64,000 nt of DNA from Candidatus Obscuribacter sp. (GTDB lineage Bacteria; Cyanobacteriota; Vampirovibrionia; Obscuribacterales; Obscuribacteraceae). The stretch lies in the NCBI GenBank assembly GCA_016712465.1, contig JADJQZ010000001.1, forward strand, positions 372,001 through 436,000. Direction: 5' to 3'. A model generated the notes under the pieces. The model did not search any database. It saw only the letters and a list, made by a program, of their open reading frames with translations, and was not told where the DNA came from. Within the stretch, counting starts at the first letter, position 1. Every line of letters begins with the position of its first letter. Both the position numbers and the translations under genes were made by a program. This document shows, one piece after another, positions 8,376 through 18,568 of this stretch.

Positions 8376-10073
8376 TCATTGAGGTTTGTTCTCCACACTT
8401 TTGTATTCTGCAATAAGCAAGTTATTGCGCCTGGCGTATTTCTTCGCCTCCGAAGCACAGCAAAGTAAACCACCGGCGGTTTTGCAGTCCTGGGGTACGG
8501 AGGCGATGCCGAAGCAGACGGTAAAGTCTGCTCCTTCCAGCCCCGGGGCCGGTGCCTCCTTGATCCTTTCGATAATGCGTTGCGCCACTACAATTGCCGA
8601 TTTGGCACCGGTTTGCGGTAGCATCAAGCCGAAGTCAAAAGTTTCGAAATGGGCCAGGATGTCCATGTCTCGCTTGACGCCGTTGATTCGGTGCAATAAT
8701 GCCTTTACGGCACCGGGCGGCAGAAACTCCAGATTATTGTCGCGGTTGGTCATCATGTCGAAAATGATGAGGGAAAATGCCTTGCCGTCCCGCTCAAAAC
8801 GACCCAACTCCTGCTTGATGAAGTACTGCAGAACCGGGTAGCTGAATACCGCTGTTTCCGGTCTTTGCAGCAGTCTCATGGCCGACTGAATGCCGGCCTC
8901 ATCTATCTGGTAACTGGGCTCCGCCGTCTGGGCCGGCAGGGCCGGTGCCGGCGCACTGTTGGAAATTTGTATCAAGCCCACCTGCAGCAAGTTGTAGATG
9001 ACCGGTACCCATTCCTGGCGGCTCAGGGGCATGAGCACCAACAAATCATAGAGATTTGTCTGATCATCAATTTCAATGTAGAAGTCTTTCTGCATCTGCA
9101 AGTTGTAGCCTGTTCCCCGGTTGGCCAGTTGTTCAAACTGGGTTTCCGATAGGTTCGGGTAGACCTGTTTGGGATAAGACTCCAGGGTCAGTCCGGCTGC
9201 TTTCAAGTAGTTGTATTGGTCCAGAAAGCCCATGCTTTCAATGATTAAGCTGTCTAGGCGCTTAGTGACGGTGGTTTCTTCGCTCAGCTCATTTTCGAAG
9301 AACTTGAACTTACCGGCCTGCCAGGTTAGCAATTCGATGACGGCGGCATCGCCGGTGAATTCAGCGGTGAGGGCGTGCACCGGACTACCTTCGGCGAAGT
9401 AGATCTCAGCGGTGCCGTTTGCACCGGCAACTGATAAGCGGCCGCCTTTTTTGCCCAGGTGCAGAGATTGCAGAACGGCCGGTAAGGCCAGTTTCTCCAG
9501 GTCACCTTCCAGGGCTGCCTGCTGAGTGCTTTCCATGCGTCCTGAGTCGCGCTGGCTCACCACCGGCAGGCGCACAGTATCGGTATTAGTATTGGCGGCG
9601 GTACTGAGATTCTGGCTGACGGTTTGTTCCTGGACCGTTTCCGGAATAGTAAAATTGCCTGTGCTGGAGCGGGTATAGGCCGAATCTGTGGCGGCAATGG
9701 CCACCGAACTCTCGCCGCTGGTTTCCGATGAGATCAGATTGTAGATTAAAAGCACATCGATGGAGGGCAGGGTCCATTTGACGGACAGGCCGGTCAGGGT
9801 ACCGGTTTTGAAGGTCCACTCCGGGTCACCGCCTTCGCGTACAACCACTCCCAACTGGTAAAGGCTGTTGCAACCAGGTACGGAATAGGGCAGGTCTACG
9901 GAGGAACCCGGTCTTTTCTTCGCCTTTTCCAGAAGGTCTGCTACGTTCTGGGTGGTCGGCGCTTCCCACAATTGCGGTAGCCGCAAAGGTCCAGTATCCG
10001 GCTTTGTTTCCTTTTGAGATTGTTGGTTTTGCGATTGGCCGCGGTTTAAGTTGGATTTGAACATCAGCCCCAA
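8376..10073 (-). CDS. PATAN (DUF4388) domain protein with degenerate GGDEF-like C-terminus
   Basis: The 565-residue soluble protein has a polar N-terminus, a DUF4388/PATAN domain (about residues 188-290, containing LPAVLQSLHLGKKGGRLSV and a FAEG motif), a helical middle, and a C-terminal GGDEF-fold domain (about 415-555). The GGDEF signature itself is replaced (FETFDFGLMLP), so diguanylate cyclase activity is unlikely. The track start is TTG with AAGG upstream; the ATG at 10064 is an alternative. It lies 130 bases upstream of mglA on the same strand, which suggests a polarity or motility signalling module. Domain calls are from motif pattern. Confidence 0.75.
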   Translation of the reverse strand: MGLMFKSNLNRGQSQNQQSQKETKPDTGPLRLPQLWEAPTTQNVADLLEKAKKRPGSSVDLPYSVPGCNSLYQLGVVVREGGDPEWTFKTGTLTGLSVKWTLPSIDVLLIYNLISSETSGESSVAIAATDSAYTRSSTGNFTIPETVQEQTVSQNLSTAANTNTDTVRLPVVSQRDSGRMESTQQAALEGDLEKLALPAVLQSLHLGKKGGRLSVAGANGTAEIYFAEGSPVHALTAEFTGDAAVIELLTWQAGKFKFFENELSEETTVTKRLDSLIIESMGFLDQYNYLKAAGLTLESYPKQVYPNLSETQFEQLANRGTGYNLQMQKDFYIEIDDQTNLYDLLVLMPLSRQEWVPVIYNLLQVGLIQISNSAPAPALPAQTAEPSYQIDEAGIQSAMRLLQRPETAVFSYPVLQYFIKQELGRFERDGKAFSLIIFDMMTNRDNNLEFLPPGAVKALLHRINGVKRDMDILAHFETFDFGLMLPQTGAKSAIVVAQRIIERIKEAPAPGLEGADFTVCFGIASVPQDCKTAGGLLCCASEAKKYARRNNLLIAEYKSVENKPQ

Positions 10074-10250
10074 GGATAGCCTTTTCTATTTCACTTGATT
10101 TCGTGGCAGGAAATTGAGCGCAGTTCCTGTTGCATTTTTCATACCCCCATACGTCATCTTTAAGACATGCTCTTTTTCCGGTATGGTCCGAGTGAATTAG
10201 GGGGGTGCTCTTGGCGCCGCCCTGATTGAAGCCATGGGGAAAGGCAGCGG

Positions 10251-12458
10251 CTATTGCTTGAGCAGCCAGTTTTGCCAGCGCATACATTCGGCCACTGCCT
10301 GGGCCTGATTGGGGCAGCCCCTGGGCAAGTGGGGGCGATTGCCGTCGAAAATTTCGGATACGCCGCCCAGTAGAGCTTCCTGCGTCAAATGCTCAAGCAT
10401 GGGTGAAAGCAGAATACGGATACGGCTTACCGTTTCCGGCAGGGGTCCATAAACGTTCAACAGAGCTTCCATGTAGATGCCCAGGAGCCAGGGCCAGACC
10501 GTACCTTGATGATAGGAAAGATCACGGTGATATTGATCGGCGTGGTCGAAACCGCAGCCGTAGCTGGCTTGATACTGTCCATCCTCGGGAGAGAGGGTGC
10601 GTAATCCCATGGGCGTAACCAGTTGGCTTTCCACGGCATGGAGGATGGACTTTTCCTGCTCACGGCTCAGGGCGCGGAAAGGAAGCGCCACTGCCAGCAA
10701 TTGATTGGGGCGGACTGAGCTGTCTTTTTTCGGTCCTTTATCAGCCACACCCGGTGGCATGTCGATTACGTCATAGAGGCAGGAATTTTCTTCGTTCCAG
10801 AAACGCTGCATGGATGCTTGAACGGTCTCTATGGCTTCTTTGAGGCTCTTTTCCAGGCTGCTTGGCAGGCTCAGGTTCAGCTCTTGATCCTGGGCGAATG
10901 CCAGTATGGTACTCAGGAAGTTGAACCAGAGGGCATTGAGTTCTACCGCCTTGCCTGGACGCGGTGTAATGGGAATCTCGGCTACTCGGGCATCCATCCA
11001 ACTAAACTCTGTTCCTGGCAAGTCGGTATGCAAAAGACCGTCCCGCTTGTCGATAGTCACACCGGGGGTAGTACCATTCTGAAGGCTGCCGTAGATATCC
11101 AACAAGGTTTCGAACAGCTCTTTGATCAGCTCTTTATCGCGGGTGATGCGATAGTAGTGATGGCAGGACCAGGCGAACCAGAGGCTGGTATCCAGGGAGG
11201 TGAATTCCAGCGCGGGGCGCGACTGGCTGGTGACCGGTCGGGGCGGATCGAGAGTGCGATTGGCAATGAGGGCGCCCTGGCGGCGGCGGCTGAAGTTTTT
11301 CAGTATCGCTTTTGCTTCGGCAAAGCGCCTTGTGGCCAGGCAGAGACCTGGTAAAGAGGTAAGGGCCGCTCTGCCGGAGTCATTGAACCAGGGATAACCC
11401 TCGATCACTGAAAGGTACTCCGGTATGTTCTCGGCGGGCAAAAGGCTTACACCCGTTGGTCTGCCCCAGTTGCCCTGCTGTTCTTCGAAGGCCGGCACGA
11501 TAAACTGGTCGCAAGCCAGAACGAGCATGTCGGTTTTAATTGAGCGGGGCAGACTGGCTCGGCGCACCAGGAAGGACTGTCTGGCAATGGATTCTTCCAC
11601 GACTTTGTTTGTGTCGGGCATGCTGATGGCATTTTCGAAACTGGCTCCCAGAGAGTATTCCTTCCCTGGTTCCATCTTCATGGAGACCGTGCCCACCAGA
11701 AAGAGATCTTCGCTATCCGGCTCTCCTCTTGCTGCTTCTTCCACCCATTTGTAATCCCACCACCATTGTTTCTGGGTTTCGTACTGTCCTTCCTTCCAGG
11801 CCAGGCAAAGCCGTTTGCCGGTTTCGGAAAGGATGACCATGGACTGGTTGGGTGAAACGAATTGTGGATAGCGGTCGTCGGAGGAACCTTTCACCTGACC
11901 ATGAAAATTTCGGAAACCCACTAGAAATCTAGTGGTCAGTTTTACTTCCGGGGTATCGGCGCCGGCTCCCGCTTCCTGCAAGTCCGGTGAATATGGCATA
12001 TTCGAAAATGGTAAGAAGGTATAGCCGAGATAAACCTCATTCCTGCCATGGGGCATGACCAGTCGCTTGATCAGGTAGTGCCCGTTTAAATCGTAAACCC
12101 AGGTTGGGCAGGGCAGGTTGGTGAAACTTTCCAGTAACTTGTATCCGGTGGGCGAGATGACGCCGGAAGCCCAGGCGTTAGTGGCCAGCTCATATTGGGT
12201 GCCATTGATGGTGACCAGTTCTTCCACCCTGGAAAGAACAATATTGCGAGCCACCGGAGTGGCCAGGGCGGAAGCCATGACGCAGTGATAACGCCTGCGA
12301 CTGGCGCCGCAGACGGTTCCCATGGAGTAACCGCCCAAACCGTTCACCATCAGCCATTCACGATTGTCCCGCTTATCCCGGCTGGGATACCAGACCGGAA
12401 TCTCGTAATCCAGCGCCTTATGGCGCGATTTGAGCCAACCAATCAGTCCGAAGGTCAT
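10251..12458 (-). CDS. Glycogen debranching enzyme (amylo-alpha-1,6-glucosidase, GH133 type)
   Basis: The 735-residue protein has the bacterial-type N-terminal domain (about 25-260; WLMVNGLGGYSMGTV) and a C-terminal (alpha/alpha)6 glucosidase domain (about 310-730) with RPNQLLAVALPF and the strongly conserved DLSYHQGTVWPWLLG. It removes alpha-1,6 branches from glycogen in the cytoplasm. It overlaps no neighbour. The TPR gene ends 27 bases upstream of its ATG, so the two are probably co-transcribed. No other glycogen gene is in the window. Confidence 0.92.
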   Translation of the reverse strand: MTFGLIGWLKSRHKALDYEIPVWYPSRDKRDNREWLMVNGLGGYSMGTVCGASRRRYHCVMASALATPVARNIVLSRVEELVTINGTQYELATNAWASGVISPTGYKLLESFTNLPCPTWVYDLNGHYLIKRLVMPHGRNEVYLGYTFLPFSNMPYSPDLQEAGAGADTPEVKLTTRFLVGFRNFHGQVKGSSDDRYPQFVSPNQSMVILSETGKRLCLAWKEGQYETQKQWWWDYKWVEEAARGEPDSEDLFLVGTVSMKMEPGKEYSLGASFENAISMPDTNKVVEESIARQSFLVRRASLPRSIKTDMLVLACDQFIVPAFEEQQGNWGRPTGVSLLPAENIPEYLSVIEGYPWFNDSGRAALTSLPGLCLATRRFAEAKAILKNFSRRRQGALIANRTLDPPRPVTSQSRPALEFTSLDTSLWFAWSCHHYYRITRDKELIKELFETLLDIYGSLQNGTTPGVTIDKRDGLLHTDLPGTEFSWMDARVAEIPITPRPGKAVELNALWFNFLSTILAFAQDQELNLSLPSSLEKSLKEAIETVQASMQRFWNEENSCLYDVIDMPPGVADKGPKKDSSVRPNQLLAVALPFRALSREQEKSILHAVESQLVTPMGLRTLSPEDGQYQASYGCGFDHADQYHRDLSYHQGTVWPWLLGIYMEALLNVYGPLPETVSRIRILLSPMLEHLTQEALLGGVSEIFDGNRPHLPRGCPNQAQAVAECMRWQNWLLKQ

Positions 12459-12485
12459 GGCGCCTGGAGCTGTCCTTTTCTGATG

Positions 12486-13055
12486 CTACTTCTGCGTAGA
12501 GAGTGTTTCGCTGTTTTCGGGAGTAGGCATGGCCTGCCAGTTTCCGGTTTTGCGCCAGCTTGTGGCTTTTACTTTTTCGGCCAGGGCTTTCAGTTCGCGA
12601 GCTTCTTCGATTCTATCGAGCATGAGCAAAAGGTCGGCATAATTGCCCAGCAGTGCTACGACCTCGGGGTGTCTGCCACCCAGAACGCGAGTTTTCACAG
12701 ACATAGACAACTTGTAGAAGGGTTCGGCTTCTACATATTTGCCCCAGGAGTGATAAAGGAGAGCCAGGTTGTATGACATTGTGCCGACGTCAGGGTGGTT
12801 GTGCCCCAGCTTGTGTTCGTACATTCTCAGCAGACGGCGGCAGATTGGCGCTGCAAATTCATGTTTGCCCTGGTACCAGAACACTTCCGCCAGCCCTTCC
12901 AGCGAAGTTGTGAGCATGGCATTGTCCGGACCGTAATCTTCTGCTACTTCCAGAGCCGCCAGCCAGAGCTTCTCCGCTTCCACATATTGACCTGCTTTGA
13001 CGCAGCTTTCCGCGGAGGCTCGGTAAATTTTCCAAATGTCGTTGACGATTGACAT
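12486..13055 (-). CDS. TPR protein (kinesin light chain-like repeats)
   Basis: The 189-residue soluble protein has three or four tetratricopeptide repeats. The pattern HPDVGTMSYNLALLYHSWGK followed by YVEAEPFYK is typical of the long TPR_12 type. TPRs serve as protein interaction scaffolds. It heads the minus-strand run with the debranching enzyme, PATAN protein and MglA. The partner is unknown. The last 25 residues are polar and outside the repeats. Confidence 0.8.
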   Translation of the reverse strand: MSIVNDIWKIYRASAESCVKAGQYVEAEKLWLAALEVAEDYGPDNAMLTTSLEGLAEVFWYQGKHEFAAPICRRLLRMYEHKLGHNHPDVGTMSYNLALLYHSWGKYVEAEPFYKLSMSVKTRVLGGRHPEVVALLGNYADLLLMLDRIEEARELKALAEKVKATSWRKTGNWQAMPTPENSETLSTQK

Positions 13056-13271
13056 GAGGCGGTCCTGAATTTATTGGAAACCATTAGCTTTTGAATAGCC
13101 AATCATACCCTTATTCTACCGGTTAGCGGCCGCTTCAGAACCTACTTTCTCAATCCGGCGGTCTTGGGAACCTTCTCTCGTAATATACTAAAGCATATGG
13201 TAACTTTTCGAAAAAAGAGAAAGGGGGTCCCGCCAGGGGACCTCCTTTCCTTCCGTCTCTCTTGTCCCGGC

Positions 13272-14135
13272 TCAAGGCAGGGGGACGTTGAATCCTGCCA
13301 GGGGCAGCCAGGCGTCCTTGTCGTCATTGAAGCAATAGCGAACGCCGTTCACTTCAATGCGGAAGACAAAGCCGAGAGACTTGGCACCGCGACCACAGGA
13401 GTGGAAGCGACGCGCGTACAAGCTCAAGAGTTCACTGGCCGGTGCAACCCGTTCATCGAGGCTGAGCTTGAGAACGATGGCGCCGGCGTGCTCCTTGGTG
13501 GGGGCATCGTCGGAGTCCACGAAAAGCTCGCACTTCTTGATGGCGAAGTTGACCCGGTCGTGGGGAGCGTTGTGCCACCAGTTGACACGAGCCAGACCCA
13601 CGGTCCGAAAGACCTTGAGGGCAAAGGCTCGGCCAGGGCGGACGCGGTCTTCGTCACCGACGCATTTGTCGGCGATGACCACGATGGCCAGTTCCGGGAA
13701 CTTCCTGAGTTTCTCCACGGAGATTTTCAAGAAGTCATCGGACCGATGGCAGGCGACCACCGCCGCAACGCGACCGGCAATCTTGTGGGGGAAACCCTTT
13801 TCGCTCAGATACTGGAGGGCGATAACCTTGCCGGCGCCGGCATGGTCATCAACGGAGACGGCGCGGCCGATGTCGTGGAGAAAGGCGCCTGCCGGGATGA
13901 CGACTTCCGCCGCCAGTTGGTCCAGCAGATCGGGGAAGCGACGCATCACTTCCGCCTTCAGGTATTGGGCTGTCTCGAGCACGCTGTAGGCATGGGCCAC
14001 GTCGTGCTTGGTCTGAGAAGCAGATACCTTGTCGCCCTCGTCGTAGAGCTTGAGCAGCTGCGGGTCATGAGTCATGGCCTGGACGGCGCTGACCATTTCC
14101 TCCAGAGAAATAGTTGGTGTGTTGTTCTTAGACAT
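13272..14135 (-). CDS. HD-domain phosphohydrolase-like protein
   Basis: The 287-residue protein has the HD metal-site residues in order: a His in KHDVAHAYS (about 44-48), HD at 87-88 in FLHDIGR, H98 in DDHAG and H130 in VACHRSDD. This pattern is known from nucleotide or phosphodiester hydrolases. The C-terminal 100 residues form a separate, beta-rich region without a family I recognise. The ATG follows AGGAG. It is transcribed alone. Substrate is unknown. Confidence 0.75.
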   Translation of the reverse strand: MSKNNTPTISLEEMVSAVQAMTHDPQLLKLYDEGDKVSASQTKHDVAHAYSVLETAQYLKAEVMRRFPDLLDQLAAEVVIPAGAFLHDIGRAVSVDDHAGAGKVIALQYLSEKGFPHKIAGRVAAVVACHRSDDFLKISVEKLRKFPELAIVVIADKCVGDEDRVRPGRAFALKVFRTVGLARVNWWHNAPHDRVNFAIKKCELFVDSDDAPTKEHAGAIVLKLSLDERVAPASELLSLYARRFHSCGRGAKSLGFVFRIEVNGVRYCFNDDKDAWLPLAGFNVPLP

Positions 14136-14657
14136 ATTACTCCTATAGTTAGATAGCGGTCCGCTGAAGCGCTGTTCCTCTGAATCGGCGCTTGGTTTGC
14201 GAGTCCCTGTTGTTATGAAAAATCCAACCCGTATCTCAAATAGAAGACAGTCACAAGGGCAAAACTAGGCTTGGCGCAGGTTTTGGTCTTGCTCGGGTCT
14301 CCTTTGATTTAAAATGGAACGGGTATGCTTTATGCCTAGCAGAGCGGCACTCTGGATATCAAGAGTTTTTTTATTGCTGGAAGATTTTCTAAGAAAAAAC
14401 GCGCTCCCTATACTGGGAACGCGTTTTGGGTTTATCTAAATTGCTCGCAGGACCGGTGCCGCCCTCGGTATTGACCATCCCTGGTCCATCTCGCTGGAGA
14501 ACCTGCGATATATTTTCGGAATCACAAGCTGATTGACTGGTGATGCCAATATATTAGGGGGTTTTTGGGCCTATGTCAGTGGGGAAAATACGAGTTTTTC
14601 CATTAAACGAGAAGAGCGACAGGCGCCCATTCTAAAGTGCGGCCAGGCAGTGAAAAA
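14136..14657. other. Intergenic region with a minus-strand terminator
   Basis: No gene is seen. The gap holds the promoter area of the HD gene and the terminator of the MerR-type gene at 14396-14427. Confidence 0.4.
14394..14427 (-). terminator. Terminator of the MerR-type gene
   Basis: AAAACGCG(C)TCCC pairs with GGGAACGCGTTTT around a 6-base loop. On the minus strand the stem runs into a T6 tract. Confidence 0.7.
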
Positions 14658-16310
14658 TCAGGCTAGCTGTTCTTTCAGCAGTGAGACCAGATGGGCCACC
14701 AGTTTTTCGGCCTGACTGCGGCCTAGCTCATCCCAGTGAGGCACGCTGAAAGCTTTCAGGGAATAAGAATCGGCTTGCTCGTCGGTCCAGCCGATCAAGT
14801 CCAGGGCGCGTCCTAAAACGGTCAAATAGTTCTGGTCGGTTACTTCTCCCAGTCCGAAATTATCGTCCACGCGCTGATGGGTCACCTGGGGGGTGGGAGC
14901 GGAGACATTGGGACCGAAATTGACCTGGGGACTGGGGGTGGATGGTGAGGCCTGGGGAGCTTCAACCACCGGTCCCAGTTCGGCTGGTTGGGCATACGGT
15001 GCCGGAGCGCCGCCAAAATCTTCAGCTACCATCTCTTCTTCGGGAATTTCATCCAGATCATCGTCGTCGTCCGGAGTGCCGTCACTGGCAGGAGCCAGTG
15101 ACTGTCGGTGCGCTTCTTCCTGGTCGGCCGGGCTGTCATAGGAAGGGACTGCCGTTGTCTGTTGGTATTCGGCTGCCTGGGGCGCAAAACTTTCTAGAAT
15201 CGGGTCTCTTTCGGTTGGAGCGGAAGGCACCGGCTCTTCACGGAGAGGGGCGGCTGAGGAGGCTGTTTTGAAGGGATTCGGAGGCAAAGGCGGAATGGCG
15301 AAGCGATCTTCGGATGCCGGTTTAGCCACGCTGTCAGGGGAAGGCTCACTGCTCTCGGGGGCTGCCGTCTGCGATTGGGCATAGGCCTGGCTTGTGGCTT
15401 GTTCTGAGAGGACAGAGCCCTGGTGACCCGTGCTCTCAATTGCGGGTTGCATCTCTTGTTCCGTTTTGTCTGCTGCCGGTGCGGCGGCTGTGGGCTGCGG
15501 CAGGGGTGGAATGGTGCTATGCCGGACCAGGGGCATCGAACTAAAGGTTTCGGATGAGTCTGACTGTTCGCCAGCGGGGGAAACCTGTTGAGGTTGAGAG
15601 TTCGCTCCCAAGCCTCTCTCGAAGGACATACCGCCGACGATTTCGCTGCTATCGGAGGCTCCCGTGTAGCCGCCGCCAATAGTTATTTCTCTGGCCGGAG
15701 GCGTGGATTCCGTGTAACGCTCCGGCGGTCTAGCGGGCTGGCTGGGGGCTCCGATGATTGGTCTTTGTTGATAAGGCGAAGGCGTGGAAGGTTTGCCGGG
15801 GGGATCGATGGAAATCTGAGGTCCGATTGTAATTTCCTGGGGCGGCGGCGCCTTGGGCGTCTGAACATATTCAGTGGCCACCGGCTGCCAGGGCGAAGTT
15901 TTGTCGGTGGAGAGTTCTTGCTTGAGCGTGATGGAAATGAGAAGTTGTCTCAGTTCGTCCACTTGCTTGGAAATTTCGATGAAGCGTCTTTCTACAAAAC
16001 TGCGCAAGCCGATAATTGATTCTTGTAGAACCTCGGGATTGCCGGGATTTGTCGGCATGCCTATGAGCTTGGGAGTGAGCAAGCCCTCCGCTTCCAATTG
16101 CGGTCTGATCTGGGACGTCGGCCAACCTTGCTCCACCAGCTCTTTGATGCGTTCAAGCACCGAAAGATCTTCCGGGCGGTACTGTCTCTGTTGCCCGCGA
16201 CCTCTTTTGATTTCAAGCCCAAACATAAGCTCCCAACGCCTGAGCTGGTGCACGGAAAGTTGTAGCTTGTCCGCCACATTGTTGATTGAAAGCAAGTCCG
16301 AGTTGATCAT
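14658..16310 (-). CDS. MerR-type regulator with very long Pro-rich linker and C-terminal domain
   Basis: The 550-residue protein starts with a MerR winged helix-turn-helix (about 1-72; SINNVADKLQLSVHQLRRWE). A coiled-coil-like helix (about 95-140) follows, then some 300 residues rich in Pro, Ser, Ala and Gln, and a compact 70-residue C-terminal domain (about 480-548). MerR proteins usually have 120-300 residues, so the disordered tether is unusual. The start at 16310 was chosen because GGAGG lies five bases ahead; an upstream ATG at 16346 has no site. The upstream region contains repeated CTAG/GCTA words that could be an autoregulatory operator. The target is unknown. Confidence 0.72.
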   Translation of the reverse strand: MINSDLLSINNVADKLQLSVHQLRRWELMFGLEIKRGRGQQRQYRPEDLSVLERIKELVEQGWPTSQIRPQLEAEGLLTPKLIGMPTNPGNPEVLQESIIGLRSFVERRFIEISKQVDELRQLLISITLKQELSTDKTSPWQPVATEYVQTPKAPPPQEITIGPQISIDPPGKPSTPSPYQQRPIIGAPSQPARPPERYTESTPPAREITIGGGYTGASDSSEIVGGMSFERGLGANSQPQQVSPAGEQSDSSETFSSMPLVRHSTIPPLPQPTAAAPAADKTEQEMQPAIESTGHQGSVLSEQATSQAYAQSQTAAPESSEPSPDSVAKPASEDRFAIPPLPPNPFKTASSAAPLREEPVPSAPTERDPILESFAPQAAEYQQTTAVPSYDSPADQEEAHRQSLAPASDGTPDDDDDLDEIPEEEMVAEDFGGAPAPYAQPAELGPVVEAPQASPSTPSPQVNFGPNVSAPTPQVTHQRVDDNFGLGEVTDQNYLTVLGRALDLIGWTDEQADSYSLKAFSVPHWDELGRSQAEKLVAHLVSLLKEQLA

Positions 16311-16716
16311 GAGCGCCTCCACGGTAACCACATACCAGATTAGCATTTACTAGCGCAGCTAGGCTAGCTACTACAGGAAAAAAGATTGGATGTGGCAATT
16401 GGTGGGCTTTTACAGGTCCCTCCCTGGAGGTACTACTAAAGCAGTGAGTAGACAATTCTGAAAAAAATGGTATGGGGACGGTTCAGCGAACCGGGGCGCA
16501 CGCCCAACTCCCTGCCAGGCAAAAGAGCCTACTGCTCGCAGCCCTCCGTCAAGCCTCGCTTCGCTTGGATGGCTTGACTGCGGGACCCCTGCTTCGCCGT
16601 ATTCCGGCAGTGCCGCATGGGGGTGGGCGTGCTCAATGCTTTCCGGCCGGGCAGGTAGCAATAAACACAAGGGGGCTGTACCCCAACGCACTCTACCCGG
16701 ACGGAGGTTTTTCACC
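16311..16716. other. Intergenic region and left flank of the IS110 remnant
   Basis: It holds the promoter area of the MerR-type gene (CTAG-rich, 16341-16372) and the 5' untranslated flank of the IS110-like element. No separate gene is supported. Confidence 0.4.
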
Positions 16717-17782
16717 ATGAAAAAACATACCCAGGAGTTAAGCAAAGATCTCGCTAATGCCAAATTCGCCGGCATCGATTTTCACAAACGTACCTCAGTA
16801 GTCGCAATTGGCGATACCCATGGTGGTCTCATTCAGCAAGTTACCCTCATCAACGAAGAGCGAATCATTCGCGAGTACTTCCAGGGCTTCGTTGGTCTTG
16901 AATGCGTCATCGAGAGCTGCCGGGGCTACGAATGGCTTGTAGAGCTTCTGGAGGAGCTCGGGCACACCGTCCATATGGGCGACTCCCGTTCCATCAAGCT
17001 CATCGCCGTCACCCGCTGCAAGACTGACAAAATCGACAGCAAGATACTCATGGAACTTCTGGCCAAGCAGTTCTTGCCTACATGCTACCAGCCGTCTGCC
17101 ACTGAGCGCCTCCTTCGCGAACTTGTTCGCCACCGAGCCCAGCTCGTTCGCACTTCCGTCAAGCACAAACTCCGTGTCCATGCCAATCTGGCCAAGGAGA
17201 ACAAGTGCATCTACGCACCATTTTCCCTTAAAGGTCGACAACAGCTGAAAGAGGTAAAATTGAGTGAGCCTCGGCGCCAAAAGGTTGATGACGACCTGGA
17301 AGTCATCGACTTCCTCGAACTCAAAATCGCCGAACAAGATGCTAAGGTCAAGTATGTTGCTCGGTCAAATCCCGATGTGGCCTTTGCTCAAAACCATCCC
17401 AGGCTTTGATGTACTCACGTCCATCGCTTTCATCGCTGAAGTCGGCGATATCTCTCGCTTTCGGAAAGCCAATCAAGTTGCCGCCTTTCTAGGGCTAGCT
17501 CCCAGGGTCTACTCCAGTGGAGACACCAGGCGCAACGGCGTATCACTAAATGCGGCTCCAAATTGATGCGCTGGATGCTCGTTCAGTCCGCCTGGTCAGC
17601 TATTCGCGGCAGCTCTAACCTGAGAGCTTGTTACTCTCAAATCGGTCGGCGACGCGGCCAAAAAAACCGCCATCATCGCCATTGCCAGGAAACTCGCCAC
17701 TATCGCGTATCACGTTTTAAAGGAGAAAGCGGAGTTCGATGAACGAATGCTGGACGCTGGGCCAGATCGTGCCGTCTTTTGA
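16717..17782 (+). pseudogene. IS110-family transposase, broken by frameshifts
   Basis: The N-terminal RuvC-like DEDD domain is readable from the ATG at 16717 (behind GGAGG) to about 17409: GIDFHKRTSVVAI, ECVIESCRGYEWL and the TRCKTDKIDSKIL segment carry the expected acidic residues. The reading then moves to another frame (about 17370-17566; KTIPGFDVLTSIAFIAEVGD, the transposase_20 domain), shifts again before GSKLMRWMLVQSAW, and finally to a third frame (KKTAIIAIARKLA) ending at 17782. At least three indels make it non-functional unless they are sequence errors. IS110 elements lack clear inverted repeats, so its ends cannot be set. Confidence 0.85.
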
Positions 17783-18157
17783 CCCTGCCTGCAGAGGTCG
17801 TTAAAAAAATTGAGTCAGCCCAGCACGAAAACCACCGAGGCAACCAGGTCTAACCTGGAGTGCGAATGGAAAAAATGTGAGTTCAGCTACCTGGATATCA
17901 CGCACGTCGGCTAAAGTTCCGGTGCTTTCTTCGGCACCAAGTGAGTCCACATCACATTGGACCCTCACTTTGTGCTGCCAAAAAGTACAAAAAGTAGCAA
18001 AAGGAGATGAAATCATGCGGCTTTCAGGGGTATTGACAGTTCCAACCGTCCCCATGGAAAAGGAGGCCGTGGTTACCCACGACCTCCCAAAAGTGAACCG
18101 GACTTTCAAGCTGGCAGCTCTGCAATCCGGTTGGTCCGGGAGCTGGTCAGCCTGAGG
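17783..18157. other. IS110 right flank and intergenic DNA
   Basis: No gene is supported. It contains the terminator of the secreted-protein gene (18058-18086). Confidence 0.4.
18058..18086 (-). terminator. Rho-independent terminator of the secreted Gly/Tyr-rich protein
   Basis: GGAGG-C-CGTGG pairs with CCACG-A-CCTCC around a 4-base loop. On the minus strand it is followed by TTTT. Confidence 0.75.
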
Positions 18158-18568
18158 TTAGCGGACGTAGCGCCCGGTGTAGCAGATCTCGCCGTAGCGG
18201 TTGATGTAGTACTCGCGGCCGTACTGGTCGTAGTAATACTGCACCGGCGGCACGTAGACCGGCGGCGGCACATAGACCGGCGGACCCGGGATGTAGACCG
18301 GCGGCGGCACGATGATGACGGGCGGGCGGCGGTAGTGGTCGTGGCGGTAGCCGCGGTTGTCCCAACCGCGATAGTCCCAGCCGCGGTTGTCCCAGCCGCG
18401 ATCCCAGTTACGGTTCGGACCGTGCCCGCGACCGTGACCGTAGTTGTCGAAGTAGATCGACGAGCCGTAAGGCGTGATGGTGACGCTGAAATTGTCACGG
18501 GCCTGGGCGGTGGCAGTGGCCGAAAGGGCGGCAACTGCGATTGACAGAGCGAGGAAGAATTTCTTCAT
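18158..18568 (-). CDS. Small secreted Gly/Tyr/Pro-rich repeat protein
   Basis: The 136-residue precursor has a classic signal peptide (MKKFFLALSIAVAALSATATAQA, cut near residue 23). It continues with aromatic low-complexity repeats, first GWDNRGWDYRGWDNRG-type units (about 57-72) and then PPVY(V/I)P units (about 83-107), and a short C-terminal domain with two Cys-free Tyr-rich stretches. Such proteins are usually extracellular or envelope-associated. I do not recognise a named family. The ATG follows AGGAG. Confidence 0.72.
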   Translation of the reverse strand: MKKFFLALSIAVAALSATATAQARDNFSVTITPYGSSIYFDNYGHGRGHGPNRNWDRGWDNRGWDYRGWDNRGYRHDHYRRPPVIIVPPPVYIPGPPVYVPPPVYVPPVQYYYDQYGREYYINRYGEICYTGRYVR

